A DNA stretch of 64,000 nt from Halopseudomonas xiamenensis (GCF_014219065.1 NZ_JACLGO010000019.1:1-64000); one strand, 5' to 3'. Positions 1 to 8,976 are shown, numbered from the stretch's first letter. Notes: generated from the letters alone by a model not told the origin. Numbers and translations: made by a program.

Positions 1-66
1 CTTCCTATTGGTTTTTTCGCTAACTACCAATTCTGCCCAATGAGGCATCGGGAGGGGAGGAGTCCC

Positions 67-153
67 TTTCATTGAGCGCAGCGCGGCAATCCATGGGTGC
101 CAGCGACTCCGAGACTGTGGATTGCCGCGTCGCTTCGCTCCTCGCAATGACGA
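67..153. repeat. TCATTGCGAG-type palindromic repeat, copy 1
   Basis: Two inverted arms enclose a spacer of roughly 27 bases. The left arm reads TCATTGAGCGCAGCGCGGCA and the right arm ends in CGCTCCTCGCAATGACG. Related copies lie at 12919-13008 and, as a single arm, at 30391-30426. The element is noncoding, sits downstream of a leftward gene, and could fold as a long hairpin in RNA. Confidence 0.75.
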
Positions 154-180
154 TGAAGGATAAGAGTATTGCCCACAAAC

Positions 181-219
181 GAAAACACCCCGAAAATCCA
201 TGATCTTCGGGGTGTTTTC
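181..219 (-). terminator. Rho-independent terminator after the cytochrome c gene
   Basis: A perfect 14-base inverted repeat (GAAAACACCCCGAA and its complement) with an 11-base loop lies 20 bases beyond the cytochrome c stop codon. In the leftward direction the stem ends in a T-rich run. The symmetry means it could also act on rightward transcripts. Confidence 0.8.
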
Positions 220-238
220 ATTTGGACCTGCGTGCTGA

Positions 239-547
239 TCAGTTCAGGGTCAGGATCCACTCGGCCAGTTGGGTGGCCTCTTCATCGGTCACTTGGTTCG
301 GCGGCATGGGGATCGGGCCCCAGACACCGCTGGAGCCGTTCTTGATGTGGCTGGCCAGCAGTTCGACGGCACCCTCTTCACCCGCATGCTTGGCCGCCAC
401 TTCCTTCAGCGACGGGCCAACCAGCTTGGCATCCACGGAATGGCAGGCGATGCATGGCTTGCTCTTGAACAGGGCTTCGTCGGCGGATACCGCGTGAGCT
501 GCTGTCAGGGCGGCTGCGGCAACCAAAGGCAACAAATAGAATTTCAT
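239..547 (-). CDS. Cytochrome c-551-type periplasmic electron carrier
   Basis: This is a 102-residue class I c-type cytochrome. Residues 1-22 form a signal peptide (basic start, Ala/Leu core, cleavage near AVSA), so the mature protein has about 80 residues and is periplasmic. The heme attachment motif CIACH is at residues 32-36, with His36 as one axial ligand; the segment [10 protein letters not shown] supplies Met81 as the other. Length and the [10 protein letters not shown] loop are typical of Pseudomonas cytochrome c-551 (NirM), which donates electrons to nitrite reductase or terminal oxidases. No nitrite reductase gene is nearby, so a denitrification role is not shown here. It is a single-gene unit with its own terminator. 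Confidence 0.9.
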   Translation of the reverse strand: MKFYLLPLVAAAALTAAHAVSADEALFKSKPCIACHSVDAKLVGPSLKEVAAKHAGEEGAVELLASHIKNGSSGVWGPIPMPPNQVTDEEATQLAEWILTLN

Positions 548-797
548 GATGTATCCTCGAAAGGCTAAACGGAAAGCAGCTCCTGCTTTTGTGCAATGCT
601 CGTTGCGGCAGGTATGGGTACAAAATGGCCTACTAATGGCCTTATTTCAAGTGACAAATCGCCACACAGGATATGTATGGAGATTCAGTATCGATATTTG
701 TGTGTAGAGTGATACATAAATAGAATACGTCCAGCGTGGCTGCTCCAGATGAATCCGAGCGGCCTCAGACCACCATCCTGTGAGCATTGGAGATTAT
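548..797. other. Divergent intergenic region between cytochrome c and alcohol dehydrogenase genes
   Basis: About 250 bases separate two divergently transcribed genes and must hold both promoters. The part at 640-725 is clearly more AT-rich than the flanks (for example GATACATAAATAG at 711-723), as expected for promoter DNA. I could not find a convincing FNR/ANR-type TTGAT-N4-ATCAA site or a clear -24/-12 element. Confidence 0.4.
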
Positions 798-1955
798 ATG
801 GAAATCGCTTCCTACAAGAATAATTGGAGCTATCCCACCAACGTACGGGTAGGCGCTGGTCGTCTGCGCGAGCTGGCGCAGTGTTGCCAGCAACTGGGCA
901 TGCAGGCGCCGCTGTTGATCACTGATCCGGGACTGGCGGCATTGCCGGTGGTCGAGCAGGCGCTGCAGGTATGCCGGGACGGCGGGCTGCAGGTCGGGCT
1001 GTTCAGCGCGGTGAAAGGCAACCCCACTGGCAGCAACGTCAGCGATGGTGTCGCTGCGCTGGAGGCCGGCAAGCATGACGGCGTGATCGCCTTCGGCGGC
1101 GGCTCGGCCATCGATGCGGCCAAGGCGGTGGCGCTGGTTGCCCGGCAGAGCTGTTCGCTGTGGGAGGCGCGCAACCCGGCCACTGTGGATGCCAGCCTGA
1201 TGCTGCCGGTAGTGGCCGTGCCCACCACCGCTGGTACCGGTTCCGAGGTGGGTAATGCGTCGGTCATCACCGACGAGGACAATCACACCAAGCGCATCAT
1301 CTTCCACCCGCGCATGCTGCCGGCCATCGTCATCCTCGACCCCGAGTTGACCGTCGGCCTGCCGCCCAAGCTGACCGCGGCTACCGGCATGGATGCGTTG
1401 GCGCACAATCTCGAAGCCTTCCTGGCGCCCACCTTCCACCCGATGGCCGAAGGCATCGCCCTGGAAGGCATGCGCCTGGTCAAGGAATACCTGCCCCGCG
1501 CCGTACGCAACGGCCAGGACATGGATGCCCGACTGCAGATGCTGGTGGCCTCCAGCATGGGTGCAACGGCCTTCCAGCGCGGCCTGGGGGCGATTCACGC
1601 GCTGTCGCACAGTGTCGGTGCGCTGTATGACTCGCACCATGGGTTGCTCAATGCCATCGTCATGCCCTACGTGATGCAGGCCAACCGGCCGGTGATCGAA
1701 GCGGAAATGGCCCGGGCTGCCCGCTACCTGGGGCTGCCGCACAGCGACTTCAACGGCATGCTGGACTGGGTGCTGGACCTGCGCGCCGAACTGGAGCTGC
1801 CACACACCCTGGCGGAGATAGGCGTGGATGATACCCAGGCGGTGCTGATCGGCGAAATGTCCGCCAAGGACATCACTGCCCGCACCAACGCCCGTCCGCT
1901 GGATGCCGCCGATTACCAGCAACTGTTCCTCAATGCTCTGACCGGCAAGCTCTGA
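798..1955 (+). CDS. Iron-containing (group III) alcohol dehydrogenase
   Basis: A 385-residue Fe-ADH family enzyme expected to oxidise an alcohol, or reduce an aldehyde, with NAD(P). The N-terminal Rossmann-like domain carries the GGGS nucleotide motif at residues 100-103 followed by Asp106. The C-terminal helical domain has the metal ligands in FucO spacing: Asp199, His203, His267 and His281. I chose ATG 798 because GGAGA lies six bases upstream; an in-frame GTG at 780 has no ribosome binding site. It is a single gene followed by a weak terminator. The substrate cannot be told from sequence; in Pseudomonas such enzymes include ErcA-like and YiaY-like members, but no pqq or exa genes are adjacent. 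Confidence 0.9.
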   Translation: MEIASYKNNWSYPTNVRVGAGRLRELAQCCQQLGMQAPLLITDPGLAALPVVEQALQVCRDGGLQVGLFSAVKGNPTGSNVSDGVAALEAGKHDGVIAFGGGSAIDAAKAVALVARQSCSLWEARNPATVDASLMLPVVAVPTTAGTGSEVGNASVITDEDNHTKRIIFHPRMLPAIVILDPELTVGLPPKLTAATGMDALAHNLEAFLAPTFHPMAEGIALEGMRLVKEYLPRAVRNGQDMDARLQMLVASSMGATAFQRGLGAIHALSHSVGALYDSHHGLLNAIVMPYVMQANRPVIEAEMARAARYLGLPHSDFNGMLDWVLDLRAELELPHTLAEIGVDDTQAVLIGEMSAKDITARTNARPLDAADYQQLFLNALTGKL

Positions 1956-2017
1956 GCCTGGCGCTGCGGTGGTCCATGTGGGTCATCGCAAACCGCACCG
2001 GATCCCGACATCACCTG

Positions 2018-2035
2018 AACCCGTGCTGGGTTTTT
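2018..2035 (+). terminator. Possible weak terminator after the alcohol dehydrogenase gene
   Basis: A 5-base stem (AACCC with GGGTT, 5-base loop) is followed directly by three T residues. It lies 63 bases past the dehydrogenase stop and 50 bases before the next rightward gene. The stem is short, so termination may be partial. Confidence 0.4.
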
Positions 2036-2084
2036 GCTATCACTCTGGGCTAAGCTTGTGCGGTAACCCACAGAGAGAGATTTC

Positions 2085-2954
2085 ATGGCGAGTGTGTCCG
2101 TGCTGGTCGTCGATGACGCACCCTTTATCCGCGATTTGATCAAGAAAGCCCTGCGCAGCTACTTTCCCGGTCTGCAGATCGAGGAGGCGGTCAATGGCAG
2201 CAAGGCGCGGCAACTGCTCAGCCGCACCAGCTTCGACCTGGTGCTGTGCGACTGGGAAATGCCCGAACTCAGTGGTCTGGAGCTGCTGCAATGGTTCCGT
2301 ACCCAGCCCGGGCAGGAAAAGACCCCGTTCATCATGGTGACCAGCCGCGGGGATCGCGACAATGTGGTGCAGGCGATCCAGGCGGGGGTCAGTGACTATG
2401 TCGGCAAGCCGTTCAGCAATGAACAGCTGATTTCCAAGGTCAGCAAGGCCCTGCAGCGCTCCGGCAAGCTGCAGCAGCTGCGCAGCCGCAGCCAGCAGGC
2501 CAGCACCGGGCATGCGCTGGAGTCGGTCAATACCTTGCTGGGCGGGCGCAAGACTCCTGCCCCGACCGCCCCGGCAGCAGCCCCGCGTGCGGTACCGGCT
2601 CCGGCTCCGGCTCAGGACGAAGGGCGTACCAGCACCTCCCGCTCCAGTGCGCGGGCGCAATTGCGGGTCGCCGGGCAGCAGTTCGCCTGCGTGATCCGCA
2701 GCCTCAGCCTGCGCGATGCCCGGCTGGTGGTGCGCCGTAGCGAGCGCATGCCCAGCGTGTTCGAGAGCGCCGTGCTGGATCTGGAGCAGGCGGACGAGCA
2801 GGAGGTGGCGCGCATCAACGGCTATGTGCATACCGTGGCGGCGCTGGAGGAGCGGATGGATTGCGAGTGGCTGCTGGTGACGCTGAAGTTCGTCGACCAG
2901 GACCCGGCCAAGCTGGAGCGCCTGTCGCTGCTGATCGCCGCCGGGGACAACTGA
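2085..2954 (+). CDS. Response regulator with proline-rich linker and C-terminal domain of unknown output
   Basis: A 289-residue protein. Residues 1-125 form a CheY-like receiver: acidic pair Asp10/Asp11, phosphoacceptor Asp56 in the CDWEMP stretch, Thr/Ser at VTSR, and Lys in GKPF. An Ala/Pro-rich linker at about 152-180 leads to a C-terminal domain of about 100 residues that has no DNA-binding helix-turn-helix I can recognise and may be PilZ-like; this is inference. A gentle purine-rich GAGAGAGA sequence precedes ATG 2085. The gene converges on phoR with 22 bases between stop codons. In P. aeruginosa a similar response regulator gene (PA5364, from memory) also lies beside the phoBR-phoU region, but no phoU is present here. 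Confidence 0.8.
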   Translation: MASVSVLVVDDAPFIRDLIKKALRSYFPGLQIEEAVNGSKARQLLSRTSFDLVLCDWEMPELSGLELLQWFRTQPGQEKTPFIMVTSRGDRDNVVQAIQAGVSDYVGKPFSNEQLISKVSKALQRSGKLQQLRSRSQQASTGHALESVNTLLGGRKTPAPTAPAAAPRAVPAPAPAQDEGRTSTSRSSARAQLRVAGQQFACVIRSLSLRDARLVVRRSERMPSVFESAVLDLEQADEQEVARINGYVHTVAALEERMDCEWLLVTLKFVDQDPAKLERLSLLIAAGDN

Positions 2955-2976
2955 GCGGCAGCAGCGCCGCCCGCCG

Positions 2977-4269
2977 TCAGATCAACCGCTCGGCGGGGAA
3001 CACGCAGCTGAAGGTACTGCCCTGACCCAGGGTGCTGCTGATCTGCAACTCGCCCTGATGGCGCATCAATACGTGCTTGACGATGGCCAGGCCCAGGCCG
3101 GTACCGCCGGTGGTGCTGTTGCGGCTGGAGTCGACTCGGTAGAAGCGCTCGGTGAGCCGGTGCAGGTGCTCCTGGGCAATGCCCGGGCCGTTGTCCGACA
3201 CGCTCAGGCGTGCCCCGCGGTCATCCTGCGACCAGCTGATGTGAATCTTGCCGCCATCCTGGGTGTACTTCACCGCGTTGTACACCAGGTTGGAGATGGC
3301 GCTGCGCAGCTCGGTTTCCAGGCCCATGATACGGGCCTGGGTGGTGCATTCCAGGGTGATGTCGTGTTGCCGGTCGCCGGACAGCGCCAGGGCGTCCTTG
3401 CGGATGCCGGGCAGCATCAGGTCGATACTCACTGGTTTCTCCTCGGCGCGCGCCTCGGAGGTTTCCAGGCGTGACAGCATCAGCAGATCGTTGAGCAGGC
3501 TCTGCATGCGCCGGGCCTGTTGCTGCATCTGGTGCAGCGGGCGCAACCAGCGCGGGTTGCTGCCATCGTCGCTGTCGATCATGGTTTCCAGGTAGCCGAC
3601 CACCACGGTCAGCGGCGTACGCAGCTCATGGGAGACGTTGGCGACGAAGTCCTTGCGCATCTGCTCCAGGTTATGCAGTCGGGTGACGTCGCGCACCAGC
3701 ATCAGGCGTTCGCCATTGCCATAGCGGGTGATGTTGTACTGCAGCCAGATGCTCAGATTCAGCGGCGAGGGGATATCCAGCGGTTCGCGATAGTTGCCCA
3801 GGTCGAAATACTCGACGAAGCGCGGGTCGCGCAGCAGATTGTGCACATGCTGACCGCTGTCATCCGGCGCGCGCAGGCCGAGCAGGCGCTCGGCGGAGTG
3901 GTTCCACCACTCCAGGTGGCCGTCCTTGTCGAGTACCACCACCGCATCGCTGAGGGCGGCGGTGGAGGCCTGGATGCGTTCGATGACCGATTGCAGGCGG
4001 GCCCGGGCGCGCTTGTCGCGGCGCTGCATGTGGTAGATGCCATCGAAGATCTCGCCCCACAGGCCGCGGGTTTCCGGTGGCGGATCGCCGGGGCGGGTCT
4101 GCAGCCAGTGCTGGAAGCGCTGCATCTGGAACAGCGTCCAGCCAAGATAGCCGCCCAGCCCGACGACCAGTGCCCAGGCCGGCTGACCCAGCGCCAGGCC
4201 TGCCAGCAGGCAGGCCAGCAGCAGCCAGAACAGCCTGCCGATGATTACCCGGAACCAGTTTACTTCCAC
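2977..4269 (-). CDS. phoR: Phosphate-regulon sensor histidine kinase PhoR
   Basis: A 430-residue membrane sensor kinase that phosphorylates PhoB under phosphate limitation. Residues about 9-45 contain two hydrophobic segments with almost no periplasmic loop, as in PhoR. A PAS domain follows (about 100-200), then the dimerisation domain with phosphoacceptor His214 in SHELRTP, and a HATPase domain with N box (NLVYNAVKY), G1 (DNGPGI) and G2 (GGTGLGLAI). It is downstream of phoB in the same direction, about 60 bases apart, and is the second gene of the phoBR operon. Length and motifs match the family. Confidence 0.95.
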   Translation of the reverse strand: MEVNWFRVIIGRLFWLLLACLLAGLALGQPAWALVVGLGGYLGWTLFQMQRFQHWLQTRPGDPPPETRGLWGEIFDGIYHMQRRDKRARARLQSVIERIQASTAALSDAVVVLDKDGHLEWWNHSAERLLGLRAPDDSGQHVHNLLRDPRFVEYFDLGNYREPLDIPSPLNLSIWLQYNITRYGNGERLMLVRDVTRLHNLEQMRKDFVANVSHELRTPLTVVVGYLETMIDSDDGSNPRWLRPLHQMQQQARRMQSLLNDLLMLSRLETSEARAEEKPVSIDLMLPGIRKDALALSGDRQHDITLECTTQARIMGLETELRSAISNLVYNAVKYTQDGGKIHISWSQDDRGARLSVSDNGPGIAQEHLHRLTERFYRVDSSRNSTTGGTGLGLAIVKHVLMRHQGELQISSTLGQGSTFSCVFPAERLI

Positions 4270-4329
4270 CTGTATTGTCCTAGTCTGTTCGTCAATCCGG
4301 GGCGGTCGTGGGAGCTGAGGTTATCGCGC

Positions 4330-5019
4330 TCAGCCTTTGGTGGAGAAACGGTAGCCGGTACCGCGCACGGTCTGCACCAGACCTTCGTAGTTCGAGCCCA
4401 GGGCCTTGCGTAGGCGCCGGATGTGCACATCCACGGTACGCTCCTCGACATAGACGTTGCCACCCCACACCTGGTCCAGCAGCTGACCACGAGTATAGGC
4501 GCGCTCCTGGTGGGTCATGAAGAACTGCAGCAGACGGTATTCGGTCGGGCCGATTTCCGCCGGCTTGCCATCGATGGTGACGCGGTGGCTGACCGGGTCC
4601 AGGTGCAGGCCGTCGACCTCGATCGGCGCCTCGTCGTCCACCGGTCCGGCACGGCGCAGTACTGCCTTGAGCCGTGCTACCAGCTCGCGGGGGGAAAACG
4701 GCTTGGTGATGTAGTCATCGGCACCGACTTCCAGCCCCTGGATCTTGTTGTCCTCTTCGCCCTTGGCGGTGAGCATGATGATCGGGATATCGCTGGTCAG
4801 GTCATCGCGCTTGAGACGGCGCGCCAGCTCGATGCCGGTGGTGCCCGGCAACATCCAGTCCAGCAGGATCAGGTCCGGCTTGGCATCGATGATGCTGGCG
4901 TGGGCCTGCTGGGTGTTTTCTGCTTCAAGGCAGTGGTATCCGGCCATCTCCAGCGCAACGGCAATCATTTCCCGAATCGGGGCTTCGTCGTCTACGATCA
5001 GTATGGTCTTGTCTGCCAT
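4330..5019 (-). CDS. phoB: Phosphate-regulon response regulator PhoB
   Basis: A 229-residue OmpR-family regulator, exactly the usual PhoB length from ATG 5019; longer in-frame upstream extensions lack family similarity. The receiver has Asp10/Asp11, phosphoacceptor Asp54 in LLDWMLPG, and Lys in KPFSPREL. The C-terminal winged helix (about 130-229) carries the recognition segment [14 protein letters not shown]. It activates pho-regulon promoters by binding PHO boxes. A PHO-box-like site at 5072-5089 upstream suggests autoregulation. Confidence 0.97.
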   Translation of the reverse strand: MADKTILIVDDEAPIREMIAVALEMAGYHCLEAENTQQAHASIIDAKPDLILLDWMLPGTTGIELARRLKRDDLTSDIPIIMLTAKGEEDNKIQGLEVGADDYITKPFSPRELVARLKAVLRRAGPVDDEAPIEVDGLHLDPVSHRVTIDGKPAEIGPTEYRLLQFFMTHQERAYTRGQLLDQVWGGNVYVEERTVDVHIRRLRKALGSNYEGLVQTVRGTGYRFSTKG

Positions 5020-5071
5020 GGTGCTCCGTCCAGTTGCAGTGTCTGACATGCAACGATTAGATAACACTTTT

Positions 5072-5089
5072 ATTGCAGTTGTATGACTG
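5072..5089 (-). promoter_or_regulatory. PHO-box-like site before phoB
   Basis: On the minus strand the site reads CAGTCAT-ACAA-CTGCAAT: two 7-base direct repeats separated by 4 bases, each agreeing with the CTGTCAT half-site at five of seven positions. It ends 52 bases before the phoB start. A -10-like TTATCT follows at a plausible distance and there is no good -35, as is usual when PhoB activates. Confidence 0.6.
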
Positions 5090-5096
5090 CTTCCCC

Positions 5097-5987
5097 CTAG
5101 CCGAAGCGGTAGTCCAGCACCAAGCCGGCAAACACCAGCAACCCGCTCCAGTGATTGGACAGGAAGGCCGCCAGGCAGGCCTGGGGTTCGCGTGCGCGGA
5201 TCAGCCAATGCTGCCAGGCGAAGCTCAGCAGCATGGCCAGCAGCCCGAGATGGTAGAAGACCCCGAGTTCGAAGCGGCTGCCGACCAGCACCAGGCACAG
5301 CAATACCAGCCCTTGCAGCAGGCCGATGATCAGCCGGTCGGCCTCACCGAACAGGATGGCGGTGGATTTGACGCCGATGACCAGGTCGTCGGGGCGGTCG
5401 CACATGGCATATTCGGTGTCATAGGCCACGGTCCACAGCAGGTTGGCGATGTACAGCAGCCACAGCGCCGCCGGCAGCTCGCCGGTCTGCGCGGCGAAGG
5501 CCATGGGGATGGCCATGGAATAGGCCGCGCCGAGTACCACCTGCGGATAGAAGGTGAAGCGCTTGCAGAAGGGATAGACGGTGGCCAGGACCACGGCGAC
5601 CAGGGCCAGCTTGAAGGTCAGCAGGTTGGTGAACAGCAGCAGCGAGGCGCTGAGCGCCACCAGGATGACGAACGCCACCAGTGCCTCCCGCGCCGTGACT
5701 CTGCCGGTGGCCAGGGGGCGGTTGCGGGTGCGGCTGACATGGCCATCGACCTTGCGGTCGGCGAAGTCGTTGATCACGCAACCGGCCGAGCGCATCAGCA
5801 GCACCCCGGCGGCGAACACCGCCAGCAGCAGCGGGCTCGGCCAGCCGCCGGCCGCCAGCCACAGGGCGCAGAGCGTTGGCCAGAGCAGCAGGTAGGTGCC
5901 AATGGGACGATCCAGGCGCATCAGCTGGATGAAATCGATGGCGCGTGGATGCAGGCGGGACAGGGGGGTTATCAACAGGCCAGACAC
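5097..5987 (-). CDS. ubiA: 4-hydroxybenzoate polyprenyltransferase UbiA
   Basis: A 296-residue integral membrane prenyltransferase that attaches the polyprenyl tail to 4-hydroxybenzoate, the second step of ubiquinone synthesis. Both Asp-rich prenyl-diphosphate/Mg-binding motifs are visible: NDFADRKVD (from residue 73) and [12 protein letters not shown]. Seven to nine hydrophobic segments are spread along the chain. I used the GTG start at 5987, which gives the usual family length. It follows ubiC by 25 bases in the same direction, so chorismate lyase and prenyltransferase are co-transcribed. It ends just beyond the PHO-box region of phoB. Confidence 0.95.
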   Translation of the reverse strand: MSGLLITPLSRLHPRAIDFIQLMRLDRPIGTYLLLWPTLCALWLAAGGWPSPLLLAVFAAGVLLMRSAGCVINDFADRKVDGHVSRTRNRPLATGRVTAREALVAFVILVALSASLLLFTNLLTFKLALVAVVLATVYPFCKRFTFYPQVVLGAAYSMAIPMAFAAQTGELPAALWLLYIANLLWTVAYDTEYAMCDRPDDLVIGVKSTAILFGEADRLIIGLLQGLVLLCLVLVGSRFELGVFYHLGLLAMLLSFAWQHWLIRAREPQACLAAFLSNHWSGLLVFAGLVLDYRFG

Positions 5988-6013
5988 GACAGTCTCCGAT
6001 GCAGGTGGGTGGG

Positions 6014-6535
6014 TCAGGCGGCCACAGGCCAGCCGGGGAGGAACACTTCGCAGACCAGCAATTGCAGGCGTTCGCTGGCGAACAGCGAGCGCCGCGCCCA
6101 GCAACCCTCGGCGCGCTGTTCGGCGGGCATCCAGGCAGCCGGGTAGCGGCTGATCTCGATGGGCTCGCGATGAATGCGCGGGTCACTGAACAGCAGCTCG
6201 CCGAGGCTGCGACTGCCAAGATTCTCCAGGTGCACGCCGGCGGCATTGAAGGCCTGCAGGTCGGCGACCGTGCGGGCGAACACCCGCGGGGCACCAGCGC
6301 TGTGCAGCAGCACTTCGCGAATCCACACCGGATGCCCACTGGCCAGCCCTAGCGCGGCCGCCTCGTCAGGCCGCGCCGGCTGCTGACTTTCACCCAACAC
6401 CTGCACCCGAAAGTCGTCGCGCCCGGCGGCGATCAGGCGGCGGGTCAACGAACCCTCGCCGCTCAGCCAGTCGAGCAGTGCGCCGCCAGGGGGATCAGGA
6501 TGGGTGGTGGGGGAGTGCCAATCGGGAATGCTCAT
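6014..6535 (-). CDS. ubiC: Chorismate pyruvate-lyase UbiC
   Basis: A 173-residue cytosolic enzyme that removes pyruvate from chorismate to give 4-hydroxybenzoate, the first committed precursor of ubiquinone. The pattern [12 protein letters not shown] near the N-terminus, WIREVLL in the middle and the C-terminal ARRSLFA segment are those of the UbiC fold; the family's product-binding Arg and Glu are plausibly in these segments. Start ATG 6535 gives the expected length. It lies directly upstream of ubiA and is divergent from the rubredoxin gene. Confidence 0.9.
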   Translation of the reverse strand: MSIPDWHSPTTHPDPPGGALLDWLSGEGSLTRRLIAAGRDDFRVQVLGESQQPARPDEAAALGLASGHPVWIREVLLHSAGAPRVFARTVADLQAFNAAGVHLENLGSRSLGELLFSDPRIHREPIEISRYPAAWMPAEQRAEGCWARRSLFASERLQLLVCEVFLPGWPVAA

Positions 6536-6679
6536 GGGGATTCTTTGCTTGCCTCGGTATCGCGAAATGCAGAGGGTAGCATGATTGGCCGCGCCCCTGT
6601 TGTTGGCCGCCACCCGCGCTTTGCGGTAGTCTCGGGCGCTGGGATTTCGGTTCGGCTGCGGGCAACTCAAGGGCGACGG

Positions 6680-6847
6680 ATGAGAAAGTGGCAGTGCATT
6701 GTGTGTGGCTTCATCTATGACGAAGCCGAGGGTTGGCCGGATGACGGCATCGCGCCGGGCACCCGTTGGGAAGACGTACCGGAGGACTGGCAATGCCCCG
6801 ACTGTGGCGTCGGCAAAGAGGACTTCGAAATGATCGCCATGGATTGA
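6680..6847 (+). CDS. rubA: Rubredoxin
   Basis: A complete 55-residue rubredoxin. The iron-binding Cys pairs are CIVC (Cys6, Cys9) and CPDC (Cys39, Cys42), each followed by Gly, with the aromatic core residues Trp4, Tyr13 and Trp38. It carries single electrons, in pseudomonads from rubredoxin reductase to alkane hydroxylase or to peroxide/oxygen detoxification enzymes. No rubredoxin reductase gene is adjacent, and only one rubredoxin is present, whereas P. aeruginosa has a tandem pair plus reductase here. The ATG at 6680 is the first that gives the compact family length. Confidence 0.95.
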   Translation: MRKWQCIVCGFIYDEAEGWPDDGIAPGTRWEDVPEDWQCPDCGVGKEDFEMIAMD

Positions 6848-7170
6848 GGCGACGACGGATCCGTCGCATTGCTCATGGGTGAGGCAGGCTGGCCAAATGA
6901 TTGCTCGGTCTGGCAGTTGCCGCCAGTTCCGGTAGCGGTCAGGCCGGCAGTGCTGGTCAGAGGCCAGCCAGACGATGAGACACTCTTGGCTTTTTTCGCC
7001 AAATAGGCGATAACCTGCTCTGTCAGCCCCTATTTTGGCTGGCGCTGGCGTTCGAGTCGTGCCATGCTGAGCGGGCTTTGACAGACCCTGAGGCCAGGCA
7101 AGGCGGGCTGTCGCGACACATCGTTGCAGATGGCAGCGAAAAACAAAAACAACACATAGTGAGGCTTTAT
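6848..7170. other. Gene-free stretch between rubredoxin and HU genes
   Basis: About 320 bases with no supported gene. Just after the rubredoxin stop is a 14-base palindrome CGACGGATCCGTCG that may act as a weak terminator stem but lacks a T run. A short hairpin TCGCC-AAATA-GGCGA lies near 6994-7008. A TTGACA hexamer at 7078-7083 is a possible -35 for HU, but I see no matching -10. The HU transcript leader is AT-rich just before its start. Confidence 0.5.
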
Positions 7171-7443
7171 ATGCGTAAACCGGAACTCGCAGCGGCAATT
7201 GCCGACAAGGCTGACCTGAGCAAGGACCAGGCAAACCGCGCGCTCAACGCGATTCTCGATGAAATCACCCAGGCCCTGAGCCGCAAGGATACCGTTACCC
7301 TGGTGGGCTTCGGTACCTTCCTGCAGCGTCATCGTGGTGCCCGGACCGGCAAGAACCCGCAGACTGGTGAGCCGGTCAAGATCAAGGCCAGCAACACCGT
7401 CGCCTTCAAGCCCGGCAAGGGGCTGAAAGACTCTGTCAATTGA
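7171..7443 (+). CDS. hupB: DNA-binding protein HU
   Basis: A 90-residue HU/IHF-family nucleoid protein. The HU signature GFGTF at about residues 46-50 and the DNA-intercalating beta-arm RTGKNPQTGEPVKI are intact, including the Pro at the arm tip. It binds and bends DNA without strong sequence preference and compacts the nucleoid. ATG 7171 follows GTGAGG by about 8 bases. In P. aeruginosa an HU-family gene (PA5348, from memory) occupies the same neighbourhood next to recG. A strong hairpin terminator follows. Confidence 0.93.
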   Translation: MRKPELAAAIADKADLSKDQANRALNAILDEITQALSRKDTVTLVGFGTFLQRHRGARTGKNPQTGEPVKIKASNTVAFKPGKGLKDSVN

Positions 7444-7451
7444 ACCACCCG

Positions 7452-7473
7452 CCGGGGGCCAACCGGCCCCCGG
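7452..7473 (+). terminator. GC-rich hairpin after the HU gene
   Basis: A perfect inverted repeat CCGGGGGCC / GGCCCCCGG with a 4-base loop lies 8 bases past the HU stop. The following TTGTCACTTCC is only weakly T-rich. It lies between convergent genes and may serve both. Confidence 0.6.
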
Positions 7474-7490
7474 TTGTCACTTCCCGTCCG

Positions 7491-8900
7491 TCACTTGAAG
7501 CCGAGCTGATACTCGTTCACCAGCTTGCGTAGCGCGTCCCGCGCATCCAGCACCTTGTCCACCGCCTGCTCCGCCGCTTCCCGGCTCAGACCCAATCGTT
7601 GCAGCAGTGCATCGGGTATCGCCAACAGCGGCCCGTCCCCCAGTTCCCGTTCACGTAGCAGGGCCAGGCTGAGATACACCAGGTTGGCATACAGGTGGTG
7701 TTCGCTCTGATAGTCGGGGTCGTGCTGGTGGCGGATGGCGGTGGAGATTTCCGCCGGCATGTCCCAGTAGCGCATCAGCCAGCTGCCGATCTGGTCGCGA
7801 TTGACCCCGAGCAGATGCTGGTCCAGCAACCAGGCCGGCACATGCGGATTGGCCTCCATATGCCGGCAGATCAGTTTGAAATAGGGCGGGAAGATATACG
7901 CCAGCAGCAGGTAGCCGAAGTTGTGCAGCAGGCCGGCCAGGTAGTTCAGGCCCAGTTCGGGGCGTCGCTCGCGCGGCATGATCTTGGCCAGGCCCTCGAT
8001 CGCGGCGGCGGTGTAGATCGCCTGTTCCCAGTACGGTGTGGTGCGCTCGGGAGCATCCTTGGGCAGGGTGAAGGTCTTGCCCAGCGACAGGCCGACCGAC
8101 AGGTTGATCACCAGGTCGAAACCCAGCACGCGGGTGATGGCATCCTCCACCGAGCGGATCTTGCCGGGTGCGGCGTAGAACGAGGAGGCTGCCCAGCTGA
8201 CCACCTGGGCGGCCAGGCTGGGATCGGTTTCCACCACGTCGGTGAGCTGCTCGACGGTGGCATCGGGATTGACCCGCAGTTTCATTATCCGCTGGGCAGT
8301 GCTGGGCAGCGGTGGAATCTCGATGGTTTCCTCCAGGCGCTGGCGCATGCGCAGGGCAGTGAAGTTCTTCACCGCCAGGCTGATGTCCTGCTGATCCTGT
8401 TCCGGGTCTTCGGAGTGGCATTCGATACCGGCCAGCGGCACCGCAAAGCTGGCGGCGGTGGCGGAGGCTGCCAGCCGGGCAATGGCGTCGCTGTCCAGCT
8501 CCAGGCACCAGCCGGGCAGGCCGCTGGGCATCCACACCCGTGGCTGGGCCAGCAGTTGCTGTTCGATGAAGCAGGGCGCATTCACCAGCATCGGCAGGCC
8601 GGGCAGGTAGGTCAACTGATGGCGGGCGAGGATATCCTGCAGCTGCTGGTCGCGCACCGGCTGCAGCTGGCGCTCGGTGAGTTTGGCCAGGGCACCCAGG
8701 TCCAGCAGATGGTCAGTGGGAATCAACGTCAGCAGCATGCCGCTGTCATCGCACAACAGGCACACCTGCACCTGCTGGGCGGCGGGGCCGGCCTGATGCT
8801 GCGGGCGCAGTTGATAGGCGATGGCCTGACGCTGCAGCTGCTTTTCCAGCAGATCGGGCAGGCTGGCGCTGGCTGATGGCGTGGCTGCTGGGGTGGTCAT
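7491..8900 (-). CDS. HDOD-domain protein with N-terminal YbaK-like domain
   Basis: A 469-residue cytosolic protein. Residues about 15-150 resemble the YbaK/EbsC aminoacyl-tRNA-deacylase-associated fold, and residues about 180-400 form an HDOD domain starting at the LPPLPSTAQRIMKL-like stretch (here IPPLPSTAQRIMKL), with the DPSLAAQV and GLLHNFGYLL segments. HDOD domains resemble HD phosphohydrolases but lack the metal-binding His-Asp pair, so they are regulatory rather than catalytic. It is a single gene, divergent from nothing and ending against the HU terminator, with recG next in the same direction. A similar gene sits at this position in P. aeruginosa (PA5346, from memory). The function is not known. 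Confidence 0.8.
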   Translation of the reverse strand: MTTPAATPSASASLPDLLEKQLQRQAIAYQLRPQHQAGPAAQQVQVCLLCDDSGMLLTLIPTDHLLDLGALAKLTERQLQPVRDQQLQDILARHQLTYLPGLPMLVNAPCFIEQQLLAQPRVWMPSGLPGWCLELDSDAIARLAASATAASFAVPLAGIECHSEDPEQDQQDISLAVKNFTALRMRQRLEETIEIPPLPSTAQRIMKLRVNPDATVEQLTDVVETDPSLAAQVVSWAASSFYAAPGKIRSVEDAITRVLGFDLVINLSVGLSLGKTFTLPKDAPERTTPYWEQAIYTAAAIEGLAKIMPRERRPELGLNYLAGLLHNFGYLLLAYIFPPYFKLICRHMEANPHVPAWLLDQHLLGVNRDQIGSWLMRYWDMPAEISTAIRHQHDPDYQSEHHLYANLVYLSLALLRERELGDGPLLAIPDALLQRLGLSREAAEQAVDKVLDARDALRKLVNEYQLGFK

Positions 8901-8976
8901 CAGGTGATTCCTTGTCCGGAGAGTCAGAAATATGGCGTGTGCAGCGATCTTAGCAGTTTTTGCGTGCCGCGCCTGT

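Noticed and set aside
765-1922. Minus-strand frame opposite the iron alcohol dehydrogenase
   Set aside because: The dehydrogenase has complete metal and NAD motifs; the opposite frame has none.
6994-7008. TCGCCAAATAGGCGA hairpin as a terminator
   Set aside because: The stem is only five bases and no T run follows in either direction.
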